Source: Cohnella nanjingensis
GTDB taxonomy: Bacteria; Bacillota; Bacilli; Paenibacillales; Paenibacillaceae
Assembly: GCF_014212125.1 (NCBI RefSeq)
Contig: NZ_JACJVP010000010.1
Coordinates: forward strand, 19,000 to 69,973
DNA: 50,974 nt
Direction: 5' to 3'
The notes beneath the pieces are model-generated. The model saw only the letters and a list, made by a program, of their open reading frames with translations. It had not been told where the DNA came from and did not search any database. A program made the translations under genes and the position numbers. Positions 7,592-17,498 of the stretch are shown here, piece by piece; position 1 is the first letter of the stretch, and each line of letters opens with the position of its first letter.

Positions 7592-9646
7592 GTGCCCCAA
7601 TGGCTTGAACAGTGGAACCGGAGATTGGCGAAGTGGCTATGGTGGGTCGTGCTCGTAGGCGTGATCGGTTCGCTGCCGGTCATGTATGCGCGCGTGCAGA
7701 CGGAGAACTCCGCGGACAAAGTGGAGATCGTCATGAATTACAAGGCTATCCTGCAAGTATCCACTTCGCAACCGAATCCGGCAGCGTTCGTGCAGACGCA
7801 GATGAACAACTTGAAGGAAGCGGGCGTCAACGCGATGGCCGTATTCGAGAGCAGTCTCGAGGAACTGTCCTGGGCAGGGGAGGTCACCGTCTACAACGCC
7901 GGTCAAGCCGCCCTGCTGGACGGCAAGCTGAGCGAGCCGGGCGATAACCGTACTTACGTACTGTTCAACAACGCCGCGGACGAGCCCACGCTCCGTCCGA
8001 TCATCGAAGCGGCGTTCAAGCAGCTAGAAGTGCCAGTGACGAGTTGGTCGGCCCAAGGCCGCGCGGGTCTGCGGATCGACATGTCGCCGGACGACGCGTA
8101 CATCCGCCCGATGCAGCCGAATCCGCTGGCCATGAAGGCCATCCGCGACGCTGGCTTCCTCGTCGTGCCGCGCCTGTCCGACCGGATCCTGCCATACGAT
8201 TCGACCCGCATGAAAGCTTGGCTGGAATCGTTCAAGACGTACGGCGCCACGCGCATCATCTTCGACGGAGAAGCGGTGCCCGGATTCAACGATCAGGACG
8301 AAGAGAAGAGTCTGGACGACTTCGCCAAGCAGTTGAAGGAGTACGGGATCGGCATCGCGGCGATCGAAAACCTCAAAGTGCCTCAAAAGGGGTTGGGAAC
8401 GCTCGCCAAGGAGATCGGCTATAACGTCGTTCGCCTCCATTCGGTCTCCGACATCGAAATGTCGCAAGCGAAGGTGCCCGTGCTGACGGATCGGTTCGTG
8501 CTGGCCGTCAAGGACCGGAATATCCGCATGATCTATCTGAACGCGATTCAGGTCAAAGACCCGATTCGGCTGCAAGTGACGCATCCCTTCGATACGATCG
8601 TCAAGTCGCTGGCGGGGGACGAGGACAACAACGAGGATGGCGCCATCGCGCGCATGAAAGACTTCGGCTTCGTCATCGGCGAAGCGCACCCGTTCGACAT
8701 TCATCACGCGCCGGCCGAGAAGGCGCTGCGCGCCTTGACGATCGCCGGAGCCGTGTCGCTCATCGCGCTGACGGTCGGACTGTTCCTGCCGTCGATCCTC
8801 ACGCCGATTACGATCTTGGGCTTCATCGGAGGCGCGGGCGTCTGGGTGCTGAATTCGTCCACGCTGACGCAAGCGCTGGCGCTCTTCGTCGCCATCGCCG
8901 CCCCGACCGCGTCCGTGGTCACGCTGATCCGCTTGCTGCGGGCGCGGAGAAATCAGCCGGAGAGCTTCCGCCGCTCGGCCGGCGCCCGGCTCGGGAGCGC
9001 GACTATATTATATGTAAGAACAGCTGTGCTGTCGGTGGCGGCGGTGCCGTTCGTCATCGCCCTGCTGAACGATATTACGTATATGTTGGTGCTGCAGCAA
9101 TTCCGCGGGGTGAGCCTGCTGCATCTGGCGCCGATCGCGCTCGTCGCGGTCTACCTGTTCTTGTACGGCCCGGGCGCGACCGTCTGGGGCAATGCGCGGC
9201 GCATCCTGAACCTGCCGATCACGGTCTTGTGGGTCGTCGCGGCCGTGGTGCTGGGCGCAGCCGGCATGTACTACCTGTCCCGTACCGGCAACGCCGGACA
9301 AGCTACAGGCATCGAGCTTCAGCTTCGTTCGATTCTGGAGACGACGTTCCATGTCCGTCCGCGCTTCAAGGAGTTCGTGCTGGGGCATCCGCTGATGCTG
9401 CTCGGCCTGTTCCTGGCGCTGCGCTATCCGAAGTGGCCGCTGCTGTTGATCGCCGCGGCGACCATCGGACAGCTGTCGATGGTCGATACGTTCGCGCACA
9501 TCCATACGCCTTCGATCCTGTCGGCTACGCGCGATGCGCTTGGTCTGGCTATCGGCTTCGTGTTCGGCTTGATCGCGATCGCAGTCTGGCAAGTTCTGGC
9601 GTCGATTTGGTACAAATCCCGCGGCGGCGCGAAGGCTCGCGTCTAG
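7592..9646 (+). CDS. DUF5693-type polytopic membrane protein of the csaB cluster
   Basis: A 684-residue protein of unknown biochemical role. One N-terminal membrane segment (about 13-33, WLWWVVLVGVIGSLPVMYA) is followed by an extracytoplasmic domain of about 340 residues and then a C-terminal block of eight or nine hydrophobic segments from about residue 385 to 675. The extracytoplasmic part has a polysaccharide-deacetylase-like or TIM-barrel-like feel (repeated A-I-R-D-A-G-F-L-V-V-P-R-L-S type strands) but no catalytic motif I recognise. GTG 7592 is preferred over GTG 7583 because AAGGAG (7577-7582) needs spacing. DUF5693 genes commonly sit beside csaB in Paenibacillus, which suggests a role in making, flipping or modifying the SCWP. 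That role is inference. Confidence 0.8.
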   Translation: MPQWLEQWNRRLAKWLWWVVLVGVIGSLPVMYARVQTENSADKVEIVMNYKAILQVSTSQPNPAAFVQTQMNNLKEAGVNAMAVFESSLEELSWAGEVTVYNAGQAALLDGKLSEPGDNRTYVLFNNAADEPTLRPIIEAAFKQLEVPVTSWSAQGRAGLRIDMSPDDAYIRPMQPNPLAMKAIRDAGFLVVPRLSDRILPYDSTRMKAWLESFKTYGATRIIFDGEAVPGFNDQDEEKSLDDFAKQLKEYGIGIAAIENLKVPQKGLGTLAKEIGYNVVRLHSVSDIEMSQAKVPVLTDRFVLAVKDRNIRMIYLNAIQVKDPIRLQVTHPFDTIVKSLAGDEDNNEDGAIARMKDFGFVIGEAHPFDIHHAPAEKALRALTIAGAVSLIALTVGLFLPSILTPITILGFIGGAGVWVLNSSTLTQALALFVAIAAPTASVVTLIRLLRARRNQPESFRRSAGARLGSATILYVRTAVLSVAAVPFVIALLNDITYMLVLQQFRGVSLLHLAPIALVAVYLFLYGPGATVWGNARRILNLPITVLWVVAAVVLGAAGMYYLSRTGNAGQATGIELQLRSILETTFHVRPRFKEFVLGHPLMLLGLFLALRYPKWPLLLIAAATIGQLSMVDTFAHIHTPSILSATRDALGLAIGFVFGLIAIAVWQVLASIWYKSRGGAKARV

Positions 9647-9721
9647 CCGAAAGATTAGAATTCCTTTATCTCAGCCGGAATTAAGGTTGATTTAAGGTAA
9701 GACTGGGCGGTGCGTGGCATA

Positions 9722-10921
9722 ATGAAGGGGAAAAATATCGCAGGCCGCAAGCTGCGGCTCGTGTTGTCGGGCTATTACGGCTTCCGCAATAGCGGTGACG
9801 AGGCCGTGCTGCTCAGCATTCTGACGGCGCTGGAGCAAGCGGCGCAGCGGGAAGGGCTGACGGTCGAGCCGGTCGTGCTCTCCGGCGATCCGGCTTGGAC
9901 GCAGCGGCAATACGGCGTCCAAGCGGTGCCCCGCATGAAGCTGGGCGAAGTGCGGAAGGCGCTTCGCGCGAGCGACGGTCTAATCAGCGGCGGGGGAAGC
10001 CTGCTGCAGGACGCGACCGGAGTCGGCTCGATCCCCTACTATCTGGGGATCCTCGAGATGGCCCGCTGGGCGGGCAAGCCGACCTTCGTGTACGCGCAAG
10101 GGATCGGCCCCGTGAACCGCGCGTTGTTCCACCCGTTCGTCGCCCGCGCGTTCCGCAAGGCGAAGTACGTGTCCGTGCGGGACGCCGAATCGGCCGAGCT
10201 GCTCGCCCGATTCGGCGTCGATCGGGACCGGGTCGACGTCGTCGCGGACCCGGTCATGGGGTTGCCGCTGCCGGGCGCAGGCGGGGCAGCGAAGGGCGAG
10301 GCCCGCGAGCCGGTGCCTGATGCGGCGTCCGCGGGCGAAGCCGCGGCGCGCGGATCCGCGCCGGCGGTCGTCGGCGTGTCCGTGCGCTACTGGCGCGAGG
10401 ACCGCGCGGACCTGGACCGCGTGGCCGCCGCGCTGAATGCGCTGACGCAGCGGCGGAGCGGCGTGCGGCTGCGGATGCTGCCGTTCCATCACGGGGCCGA
10501 CGAGGATGCCTCGCGGTACGTGATGGAACGGCTCGGCCGCGAGGCGGCCGAGGCGGAGCTGGCGCCGGCGCACGAGGCGCCGCAGGACATGCTGCGCGAG
10601 GTCGACGGCTGCGATCTGCTGATCGGGATGCGGCTGCATTCGCTGATCTACGCCGCCAACCGCGAGGTGCCGCTGATGGGGTTGTCGTACGATCCCAAGA
10701 TCGACCAGTTCCTGCAGCGGTTGGGCGACCGGGCCATCGGCACGACGGACGCGCTGAACTTGCAACTTTTTGCCGACCGCGCCGTCCAATTACTTGAAGA
10801 TCCCGGGCAATGGCGAATCGACACCTATGGCGCCATTCGCAAGCTGAAGGACGAAGCCATGCGGCCCGCGGAACGCATCATTGCATACTGCATGCAACGT
10901 AAAGGTGACTCCAATGACTGA
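9722..10921 (+). CDS. csaB: Polysaccharide pyruvyl transferase CsaB
   Basis: Adds a ketal-linked pyruvate from phosphoenolpyruvate to the secondary cell wall polymer, creating the negatively charged ligand that SLH domains bind. Motifs are the N-terminal LRLVLSGYYGFRNSGDEAVL, ISGGGSLLQDATG near 84-96, YAQGIGPVNR, the RDAESAELL segment, and the C-terminal GMRLHSLIYAANREVPLMG with the conserved His. Between the two lobes (about residues 185-216) lies an Ala/Gly/Glu-rich low-complexity stretch that looks like an expanded linker. The start is uncertain: ATG 9722 or GTG 9710, neither with a strong site. It overlaps tagA by 8 nt, so the two are translationally coupled. Confidence 0.95.
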   Translation: MKGKNIAGRKLRLVLSGYYGFRNSGDEAVLLSILTALEQAAQREGLTVEPVVLSGDPAWTQRQYGVQAVPRMKLGEVRKALRASDGLISGGGSLLQDATGVGSIPYYLGILEMARWAGKPTFVYAQGIGPVNRALFHPFVARAFRKAKYVSVRDAESAELLARFGVDRDRVDVVADPVMGLPLPGAGGAAKGEAREPVPDAASAGEAAARGSAPAVVGVSVRYWREDRADLDRVAAALNALTQRRSGVRLRMLPFHHGADEDASRYVMERLGREAAEAELAPAHEAPQDMLREVDGCDLLIGMRLHSLIYAANREVPLMGLSYDPKIDQFLQRLGDRAIGTTDALNLQLFADRAVQLLEDPGQWRIDTYGAIRKLKDEAMRPAERIIAYCMQRKGDSND

Positions 10922-11681
10922 TTCCGCAATCGCTCGCGAATATCCGACCGTTCCGATCTACGGCATCCCGTTCTCCAAGATGGATATGCAGGGAACGGTA
11001 GCTTATCTGACCCGCGCGATCGAGGAGCGCAAGCCGCATCGCGTCATCACCGGCAACCCCGAGATGATCATGATCGGACTGCAGGACCCCGGCTTCTATC
11101 GGGCGCTCGTCTCCGCCGATCTGGTCGTGCCCGACGGCACGGGCGTCGTATGGACCGCCCAGCGGGTGAAGCAGCCGGTGGCGGAGCGCGTCGCCGGATT
11201 CGATCTGCTGCACGAGCTGCTCCGCGTTGGCGATCGCCGCGGTTGGGGCGTCTATCTGCTCGGCGCGTCGCAGGAGATCGTGGATGCGGCGCATGCCAAG
11301 CTGGCGGAGGCGTATCCGGGCATTCGATTCGTCGGCGTGCGCAACGGGTACTTTACCGACGAAGACGATGCAGGCGTGGTAGCGGCGATCCGCGAGGCGC
11401 AGCCGGATCTGCTGTTCGTGGCCCGCTCCATGGGCAGGCAAGAGCCTTGGCTGGCGAAGCACGGCGCGGACCTCGGCGTCCCGGTCATGATGGGCGTCGG
11501 CGGCAGCTTCGACGTCATCGCCGGCAAGGTGAAGCGCGCGCCTGCGCTATTCCGCAAGCTGCGGCTGGAATGGTTCTACCGGCTGGTCCGGGAGCCATGG
11601 CGATTCCGGAGAATGCTGGTATTGCCGAGATACGCGCTTAAAGTGGTCAAAGACGGAGATAACGTTCTGAAAACGAGATAA
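10914..11681 (+). CDS. tagA: WecG/TagA/CpsF-family glycosyltransferase (N-acetylmannosaminyltransferase)
   Basis: GT26-family enzyme that adds ManNAc to GlcNAc-PP-undecaprenol, the second step of wall polymer linkage-unit synthesis. The sequence shows YGIPFSKMDMQGTVAYL at the start, ITGNPEMIMI, the VVPDGTGVVW motif with the catalytic-type Asp, and the hallmark GVGGSFDVIAGKVKRAP followed by the membrane-associating LRLEWFYRLVREPWRFRRM tail. Its 256 residues match the family. ATG 10914 overlaps the csaB stop and has AAAGGTGA upstream. With csaB before and tagO after, it is part of SCWP synthesis. Confidence 0.93.
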   Translation: MTDSAIAREYPTVPIYGIPFSKMDMQGTVAYLTRAIEERKPHRVITGNPEMIMIGLQDPGFYRALVSADLVVPDGTGVVWTAQRVKQPVAERVAGFDLLHELLRVGDRRGWGVYLLGASQEIVDAAHAKLAEAYPGIRFVGVRNGYFTDEDDAGVVAAIREAQPDLLFVARSMGRQEPWLAKHGADLGVPVMMGVGGSFDVIAGKVKRAPALFRKLRLEWFYRLVREPWRFRRMLVLPRYALKVVKDGDNVLKTR

Positions 11682-11690
11682 ACGCTTATG

Positions 11691-11726
11691 AAAAACCGTT
11701 GAAAACGAGTGAAATCGCGGTTTTTT
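11691..11726 (+). terminator. Probable terminator after tagA
   Basis: AAAAACCG (11691-11698) pairs with CGGTTTTT (11718-11725) across a 19-nt loop, and the right arm merges into a six-T run. The stem is AU-rich with a long loop, so efficiency may be modest. Confidence 0.45.
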
Positions 11727-11751
11727 GCCGAAAATCGGCTGGAAAAATGCC

Positions 11752-11780
11752 TTGTTGAATCCAGTGCCGGAGCGTATAAT
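11752..11780 (+). promoter_or_regulatory. Sigma-A promoter of tagO
   Basis: TTGTTG (11752-11757), 17-nt spacer, TATAAT (11775-11780), about 33 nt before the ATG at 11814. It gives tagO its own transcript, separate from csaB-tagA. Confidence 0.7.
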
Positions 11781-11813
11781 TCATTCCGGTACTTACGCAA
11801 AGGAGAGTTGTAG

Positions 11814-12959
11814 ATGCCGACAGGCTGGATGGTTACAATCGGGATTACCGGATTTGCAGTATCGCTTGCCCTTGCGCTCGTGCTGACGCCGTTCGTGAAG
11901 AAGTTCGCGCATCGGATCGGCGCGATCGACGTGCCGAACCACCGCAAAGTGCACACGCGAATGATGCCCCGGCTCGGAGGACTGGCCATTTATGCCGCGT
12001 TCACGGCTTGCATCCTTTTCCTCATGCCATGGCTGCCCGACGGGTGGCTCAGCTCGCACGACGAACGGCTCATCGGCGGTCTCTTGACCGGCGGTACGCT
12101 GATCGTGCTGCTAGGCGCGCTGGACGACAAGTTCCAGCTGTCCGCCAAGCTGAAGCTGCTGGTTCAGATCGGCGCCGCGTGCGTGGTCGTATTCGGATTC
12201 GACGTACAGATCGACTTGGTGAACATTCCGTTCGGTTCCTCGATGCAAGCGCTCGGCGATTGGATCGGGATTCCGCTCACGATATTCTGGATCGTCGGCG
12301 TGACCAACGCCATTAACTTGATCGACGGACTGGACGGCCTCGCGGCCGGCGTCTCCGGCATCGCGATCACTTCCATCCTCGTGATGGCCGCGCTGATGGG
12401 CCAGGGCACCGTCGTTATGCTCTCCGCCATCCTGCTCGGCGCGATCATCGGCTTCCTGTTCTTCAACTTCCATCCGGCGAAGATCTTCATGGGTGACTCC
12501 GGATCGCTGTTCCTCGGCTTCGCGCTGGCGATGCTCTCGATGCTCGGCTTCAAGCAGATCACGGTCGTCTCGTTCGTGACGCCGCTGCTCATCATCGGCG
12601 TGCCGCTCTCGGATACGTTCTTCGCGATCATCCGCCGCTGGGTTCAGAAGAAGCCGATCTTCGAGCCGGACAAAGGCCATCTGCATCACTGTTTGCAGCA
12701 GCTCGGCTTCAGCCACCGCAAGACCGTCCTGATCATCTACGGCATCGCCGGCTTCTTCGGCGCCTGCGCAGTCGTGCAGTCGGTCATCTCGAAGTCCGGC
12801 TACGGCAACTGGATCACGTTTATCGTCATCGCCGTCATGGTGTTCCTGCTCCAGATCGGTGCCGAGCTGATCGGCATCGTGGACAAGTCGCGGCGTCCGG
12901 TGCTCGACTTGCTGTTCCGGATGCGGATGAAGACGCAGACCGATTCGCGCTCTAAATAA
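11814..12959 (+). CDS. tagO: Undecaprenyl-phosphate GlcNAc-1-phosphate transferase (TagO/WecA/MraY family)
   Basis: Starts wall polymer synthesis by moving GlcNAc-1-phosphate from UDP-GlcNAc to undecaprenyl phosphate at the membrane. About ten hydrophobic segments are present. Family motifs are DVPNHRKVHTRMMPRLGG (near 41-58), LGALDDKFQL, NAINLIDGLDGLAAG (catalytic Asp region, near 162-176), IFMGDSGSLFLGFALAM and the basic, His-rich cytoplasmic loop KGHLHHCLQQLG. Its 381 residues fit TagO-like enzymes (350-380). An AAAGGAGAG site precedes the ATG. With tagA and csaB it forms the SCWP module that anchors the SLH proteins downstream. Confidence 0.95.
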   Translation: MPTGWMVTIGITGFAVSLALALVLTPFVKKFAHRIGAIDVPNHRKVHTRMMPRLGGLAIYAAFTACILFLMPWLPDGWLSSHDERLIGGLLTGGTLIVLLGALDDKFQLSAKLKLLVQIGAACVVVFGFDVQIDLVNIPFGSSMQALGDWIGIPLTIFWIVGVTNAINLIDGLDGLAAGVSGIAITSILVMAALMGQGTVVMLSAILLGAIIGFLFFNFHPAKIFMGDSGSLFLGFALAMLSMLGFKQITVVSFVTPLLIIGVPLSDTFFAIIRRWVQKKPIFEPDKGHLHHCLQQLGFSHRKTVLIIYGIAGFFGACAVVQSVISKSGYGNWITFIVIAVMVFLLQIGAELIGIVDKSRRPVLDLLFRMRMKTQTDSRSK

Positions 12960-12987
12960 TTCATGCACTTATTTCTCTTGATGATCG

Positions 12988-13019
12988 ACCCGGGACCATG
13001 CGCCCGGGTTTTTCTTTTT
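12988..13019 (+). terminator. Rho-independent terminator after tagO
   Basis: ACCCGGG (12988-12994) pairs with CCCGGGT (13003-13009), followed by TTTTTCTTTTT. It separates tagO from the SLH protein gene. Confidence 0.85.
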
Positions 13020-13114
13020 GTGCGTTTAGCCTAAACTGCCGGGACGCGGATGCCGATACATAGAAGTATATCGCTTCGTTACCGAGGGCAACGAACAAAG
13101 GAGAGATTGATTGC

Positions 13115-16100
13115 ATGCAACGCATCAAGCGCACGCTCGTTTGGCTGATGGTCGCCGTACTCGTGGGTACCCTGGTTCCGCTTGGGACCTTGCGTCAGGC
13201 TAATGCAGCAACAACACCGTCTGCGGCCAGTTACTTTATTCCGGATCTCAACGAAATTCGCCAGACGGCAACGAAGTCATTGGATGACAACCCTTTGGGA
13301 TCCATTATTTCCAGAAGCAACGTTTATTTGACGACAAACGGACAGCTTACGATTAAGGGTACGTTCTCCTATGTCGCAAAAGATACGATGTCCGTTAAGG
13401 TTGAAAAGCTAAACTACAGCGATACTCGGAAAAAATGGGAGCCGGATGCAACCAGCTATACGACGAGCGCGGTAGATGCCGACACGAATGCGTCCAACCG
13501 CTTCACGGCAAGCAATCTGTCGCTGTTCTCAGGCTTCAACCGGATCACCTTCACTGGGATGCAAGGCAACATGGAGCGCTCCGATACGTTCTATGTGCTC
13601 TATGACAAGGTTCCGTTCGTGGAAAACTTGAAAGTCACATCCGGGAATGAAGTTACGCTGTTGAACGAAGGCACCAAAGTCGTCGTCAAAAATCAGGCGA
13701 TCAGCTTGGATGGTAAAGTTCAAAATGCCACCAAAGTGACGATCAGCGTCAACGGCGGCACGGAAGTGACGACCTCGCTGCTGGAGGATGGCACGTTCTT
13801 CAGTCCGTCGCTGCGTCTGAACGCTGGCTTGAACGCTTTGAAAGTCACGATCAAGAACGCTTCGGACTCGATCGTAGTCAATCGTTCTATTTACTATTAC
13901 GACGAGAACAAACCGTTTACGATCGTGGATCTGAACAATAACGGAACGAAATATTCGTTGCTCAATTCTACGCCGACTCTAACGGATAGCGTAGCTTCGG
14001 GCACGCTTGAAGTGCAAGTTCTCGTCCCTTATATTTCCGGTCATACCTTTAAAAATGAAGCGACTTATAAGCTGAATTCGGGAGCAGCAACGCCCGTTCC
14101 TGCCGATACGGTAGAAGAGGTCGTATACGGATCGGACGGCGTGACGCCGGCTTATCTTCTTCAATCGTTTAAGACGCCTTCCATCAACTTTACGAGCGGC
14201 GATCAGAACGTTACGCTTGACATTACTTACGGTGCGTTCGGCGCGGCATTCCAGGGCAAGTTCAAGTATTTGGCCGGTGCTGTCAATATTAACAAGATGT
14301 ATTACTTGCCAGGCTTCACGCCAGGCGACGTGACCACCGCTTCCAAGGTCGATCTGAATGGAGCACAAGTAGAGAAGGCGGACTTCTACATTCTCGTGGA
14401 AACGGACAAGGATCCTGGGACGGTCACGTTCTCGGGATCGTACTTGCCGCTCGGTTCGGCTCTTAATTTGACGGTGCCCACCGGGGTTACGGGTCTTAAT
14501 GCGAATCAGCGCGTGTATCTCGTATCCGGATTCAAGAGCGGGCAGCAGTCCGTGAAGTTCCAATATAGCGGCACTACCGTGGCTACCTTCAATGCCAACA
14601 TCTCTTACGTGTCCAAGAATTACATTTATGTATCGAATTTGACGGATGGCGGCGTTTATCATTACAACTCCCGTACGACATCAGCGCCTACTCTCAAGAT
14701 TACGGGTCAGTATGTCGGATTCGAGTCGATCAAATCGGCCCAGTATTTTGTCAACGGCCTGACACCGACGGCGAACTTCTTCGCGAACCTGACGGCACCG
14801 TCGAATACGAAGCACGACTTTGAACTGGATCTCCCTATTAGTGCAGCCGGACCGCTTGTCTATGGGGCGAACCAAATCGTGTTCGTCGGCACCTATGATG
14901 ACGGCAGCGGTACGACCCGTGAGATCCGCAAGGAAATGCAGATTTATATCATCGATGATAACGTATCGAATATCCTGAAGTTCCAACCGGCGCATATCCC
15001 GACGTCGGGCTCCGTCCGTCAGGCATTCAGCTTCCCCCTGCTAAGTTCGTATTCAGAAGCTCAGATCAGCAACATCTTTGATCTGACAGGCTTTGTTCCG
15101 AAGGACAACGGGCAGTATGTCACGAAGGAGAAGAAGCTTGATATCACCATGCGAGGCAATGGCGCGCAGACGTTGAATATCTATAACGGTACGACGCCGA
15201 TCTTCACGTTGGCCATTCCGGCTATAGAGGAATATAAGATCGACCAAGTATCAAGCGGTATTCGATACGACTTTGCTGGTAACCAGAACGACTTTATGCT
15301 GCGGATCCGCGATATCGACTTTGCCGCGACGGGCACGCAGGTTTACAACTTGGAGTTGATTAACAGCACGGGTGCCCGGACGAAACAGCGTTTGGAGATC
15401 GTCCGCGAGGCGAACTCCTATCTGATCCTAGCTCCAGTACCGACCGTTGGCGACCAGATCATCGTGAACAAGAACTTCGTTCACTTTGATATCGAAGCGG
15501 AAGGCGCTACGTCGATCCTGATCAACAAGGTTCCCGCTACGAAGCGCTCGGATTTACCTGATCGATTCGTTTATGACTTCATTGGGTTGAAGCCGGATAA
15601 GTCGACCGCTATCAAGATTCAAATCGTACGCCCAGGCGCTACGGTGAACGATACGGTTAACGTGTATTATTCCAGTTCCGTCCAGATCGATTCGCAATTT
15701 ATGGAACCGATCAAGACGAAGCACTCCATCTTCAACAAATCGCTTGAACTGTCTTTCCCGAAGGGGACGCTGCTGAAATCGGCTGTACAGAATACGAACA
15801 GTGTCGTAAAGTTCTACAAGGATACCCAACTGCTGTTCGGTGTAGCTGATCCGAACAACGGCATCGTGCAGAAGAAAGACGATTATGGACATGCGCTAAT
15901 CGGCATTCCGACGCGTCTGGAGAGTTTGTTCGGCAGCACGGCAAATACGGACAACTTTACGCGGATCTCCCAAGTGTTCTGGATCAGCGGCGGACGCGGC
16001 GAGCTGTATAACAAGGGAGAAACCGGCTATCAGCCGTCCACAAACGGCGTGCCGCCTTACTCCAATGTATATGAAGAGAATTTCACGCAGTACCCGATTG

Positions 16101-16930
16101 AACGCAAAGTCGTGCCTTCGAACAGAGGCACGCTGACGTTGACCTTCGACTCCAACGTCGTGGACGAGATCGGCTCCATGATCACGGTCTTCCGTTACAG
16201 TGACAACGGCAGATGGGAGAACATCGGCGGCGAAGTCGACGTTAAGAAGCACACGATCTCCGTTCCGTTCGATGAGTTCGGCTATTACAAAGTCATGAAG
16301 CTGCGTCAAGGGTTCTCGGACATTACGAATCACCCGTGGGGACGCAACATCATGAACGCGTTGTACGCGAAGGGCATCATGAACAACCTGCAGTACGATC
16401 AGTTCGGCGCGGACGATCAGACGACGCGTGGCGAATTCGCGACGCTGCTGGTCAAAGGGTTGAACCTGCCGCTTCGCTACGACGGGAATAAGACCTTTGT
16501 CGACGTGGTACCTGAGCTTAGCACGACGACATACGATTACGCCCACATTGAGACGGCGGCGAGAGCGGGGATCGTGCAGGGCTTGAGCGAAGGCTACTTC
16601 GGTCCAAGCGCCAAGCTGACGCGCCAAGACGCGGCGGTCATGATCGCGCGGGCGCTGAAGATCAAGCTGGCGACCAATGATTCGAAGCTTGAGGCCGCGC
16701 TGGCCAAGTCGTTCCTCGACTCGGGCAAGATCTCGTACTACGCGCGTCCGGCCGTCAGCGCCGTGTCGAAGGCGAAGATCATGCAGGGCGCTCCAGTGAC
16801 GCTGCCGGGGCAGAAGAAGGCCTCGTATAACTTCAATCCGGACAGCAAGCTGACCCGGGCGGAAGCCGGCAAGATCGCGGTTGAGCTGCTGAAGAAGAGC
16901 ACGAAGATCTTCCCGGCTAACCTGAGCTAA
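13115..16930 (+). CDS. Large secreted S-layer homology (SLH) domain protein
   Basis: A 1271-residue cell-surface protein. The signal peptide is residues 1-31 with a likely cut after RQANA. The middle (about 32-1060) is rich in Thr, Asn, Ser and beta-strand patterns and reads as a chain of Ig-like domains of unknown function. Three SLH modules lie at the C-terminus: about 1067-1125 (starts FSDITNHPWGRNIMNALYAK, has TTRGEF), 1127-1185 (FVDVVPE, TRQDAAVMIARAL) and 1200-1265 (NPDSKLTRAEAGKIAVELL). It contains almost no Cys. SLH modules bind pyruvylated SCWP, made by the genes just upstream. ATG at 13115 has AAAGGAGAG. It may be a SlhA-like accessory surface protein; substrate or partner is unknown. 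Confidence 0.9.
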   Translation: MQRIKRTLVWLMVAVLVGTLVPLGTLRQANAATTPSAASYFIPDLNEIRQTATKSLDDNPLGSIISRSNVYLTTNGQLTIKGTFSYVAKDTMSVKVEKLNYSDTRKKWEPDATSYTTSAVDADTNASNRFTASNLSLFSGFNRITFTGMQGNMERSDTFYVLYDKVPFVENLKVTSGNEVTLLNEGTKVVVKNQAISLDGKVQNATKVTISVNGGTEVTTSLLEDGTFFSPSLRLNAGLNALKVTIKNASDSIVVNRSIYYYDENKPFTIVDLNNNGTKYSLLNSTPTLTDSVASGTLEVQVLVPYISGHTFKNEATYKLNSGAATPVPADTVEEVVYGSDGVTPAYLLQSFKTPSINFTSGDQNVTLDITYGAFGAAFQGKFKYLAGAVNINKMYYLPGFTPGDVTTASKVDLNGAQVEKADFYILVETDKDPGTVTFSGSYLPLGSALNLTVPTGVTGLNANQRVYLVSGFKSGQQSVKFQYSGTTVATFNANISYVSKNYIYVSNLTDGGVYHYNSRTTSAPTLKITGQYVGFESIKSAQYFVNGLTPTANFFANLTAPSNTKHDFELDLPISAAGPLVYGANQIVFVGTYDDGSGTTREIRKEMQIYIIDDNVSNILKFQPAHIPTSGSVRQAFSFPLLSSYSEAQISNIFDLTGFVPKDNGQYVTKEKKLDITMRGNGAQTLNIYNGTTPIFTLAIPAIEEYKIDQVSSGIRYDFAGNQNDFMLRIRDIDFAATGTQVYNLELINSTGARTKQRLEIVREANSYLILAPVPTVGDQIIVNKNFVHFDIEAEGATSILINKVPATKRSDLPDRFVYDFIGLKPDKSTAIKIQIVRPGATVNDTVNVYYSSSVQIDSQFMEPIKTKHSIFNKSLELSFPKGTLLKSAVQNTNSVVKFYKDTQLLFGVADPNNGIVQKKDDYGHALIGIPTRLESLFGSTANTDNFTRISQVFWISGGRGELYNKGETGYQPSTNGVPPYSNVYEENFTQYPIERKVVPSNRGTLTLTFDSNVVDEIGSMITVFRYSDNGRWENIGGEVDVKKHTISVPFDEFGYYKVMKLRQGFSDITNHPWGRNIMNALYAKGIMNNLQYDQFGADDQTTRGEFATLLVKGLNLPLRYDGNKTFVDVVPELSTTTYDYAHIETAARAGIVQGLSEGYFGPSAKLTRQDAAVMIARALKIKLATNDSKLEAALAKSFLDSGKISYYARPAVSAVSKAKIMQGAPVTLPGQKKASYNFNPDSKLTRAEAGKIAVELLKKSTKIFPANLS

Positions 16931-17498
16931 ACTAATATAACCTCGTTGTTAAAACATGAAGCCCGTCGCTGGAGGCATCGTCTCTGGCGGCGGGCTCTAT
17001 ATTCGCGATTTGGATCATAGGGTATGATATGTGTATTCTTATTTCGATGAGTTTCAAGCCGATATTACTTAGATCAGCAAATCGCTGGATGAACTTCTAT
17101 ACGCAGGAAAATCTTTAGCAATGACGGAGACTCGTCCTGAAGTTATACTATAGAAGCTCAAAGGCTTACATAAGCAGTTTGTTTTAAAAAACGGGAATTC
17201 GTTTATAAAATCTTGAATGTTTTTTCGGATTACCGCAACTTTTTGAAGATCCCAACGTTTAATTACATGTGTCTGTTATCGACAAGGACTTCGGCCCTAG
17301 AACCTAGCGGTTTCGTCTAGAAAATCTTCTTTACGCTAGGGAGACACGCATGTATAATGAGGAAAGTGGCATAATTTACCCTGCCCATTTTCTGTTTCAT
17401 TACCTAGTTTACGAGTTTCTGCGACATGTTTCTACTTACATAGGCCATGCTTGCAGACATCAACAATAAACAATGCTCAACTCCGGAGAGGGGGTGAA
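16931..17498. other. Long promoter/leader region of the S-layer gene
   Basis: About 570 nt without a gene. Near the start, AGCCCGTCGC and GCGGCGGGCT (roughly 16961-16998) can pair as the end of the preceding transcript, but only a poor T run follows. The middle is AT-rich with several weak -10-like hexamers. A strong sigma-A promoter lies at 17330-17358, leaving an untranslated leader of about 215 nt before ATG 17580. Long leaders are common for S-layer genes and often stabilise the mRNA. CCTAGCG (17303-17309) and CGCTAGG (17334-17340) form an inverted repeat that covers the -35. Confidence 0.55.
17330..17358 (+). promoter_or_regulatory. Strong sigma-A promoter of the S-layer gene with overlapping inverted repeat
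   Basis: TTTACG (17330-17335), 17-nt spacer, TATAAT (17353-17358). The -35 is overlapped by the right arm of a 7-base inverted repeat (17303-17309 and 17334-17340), a layout that fits an operator. The left arm sits in CCTAGCGGTT, a 10-base word that recurs in the rmlA promoter at 36043-36052. Confidence 0.7.
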
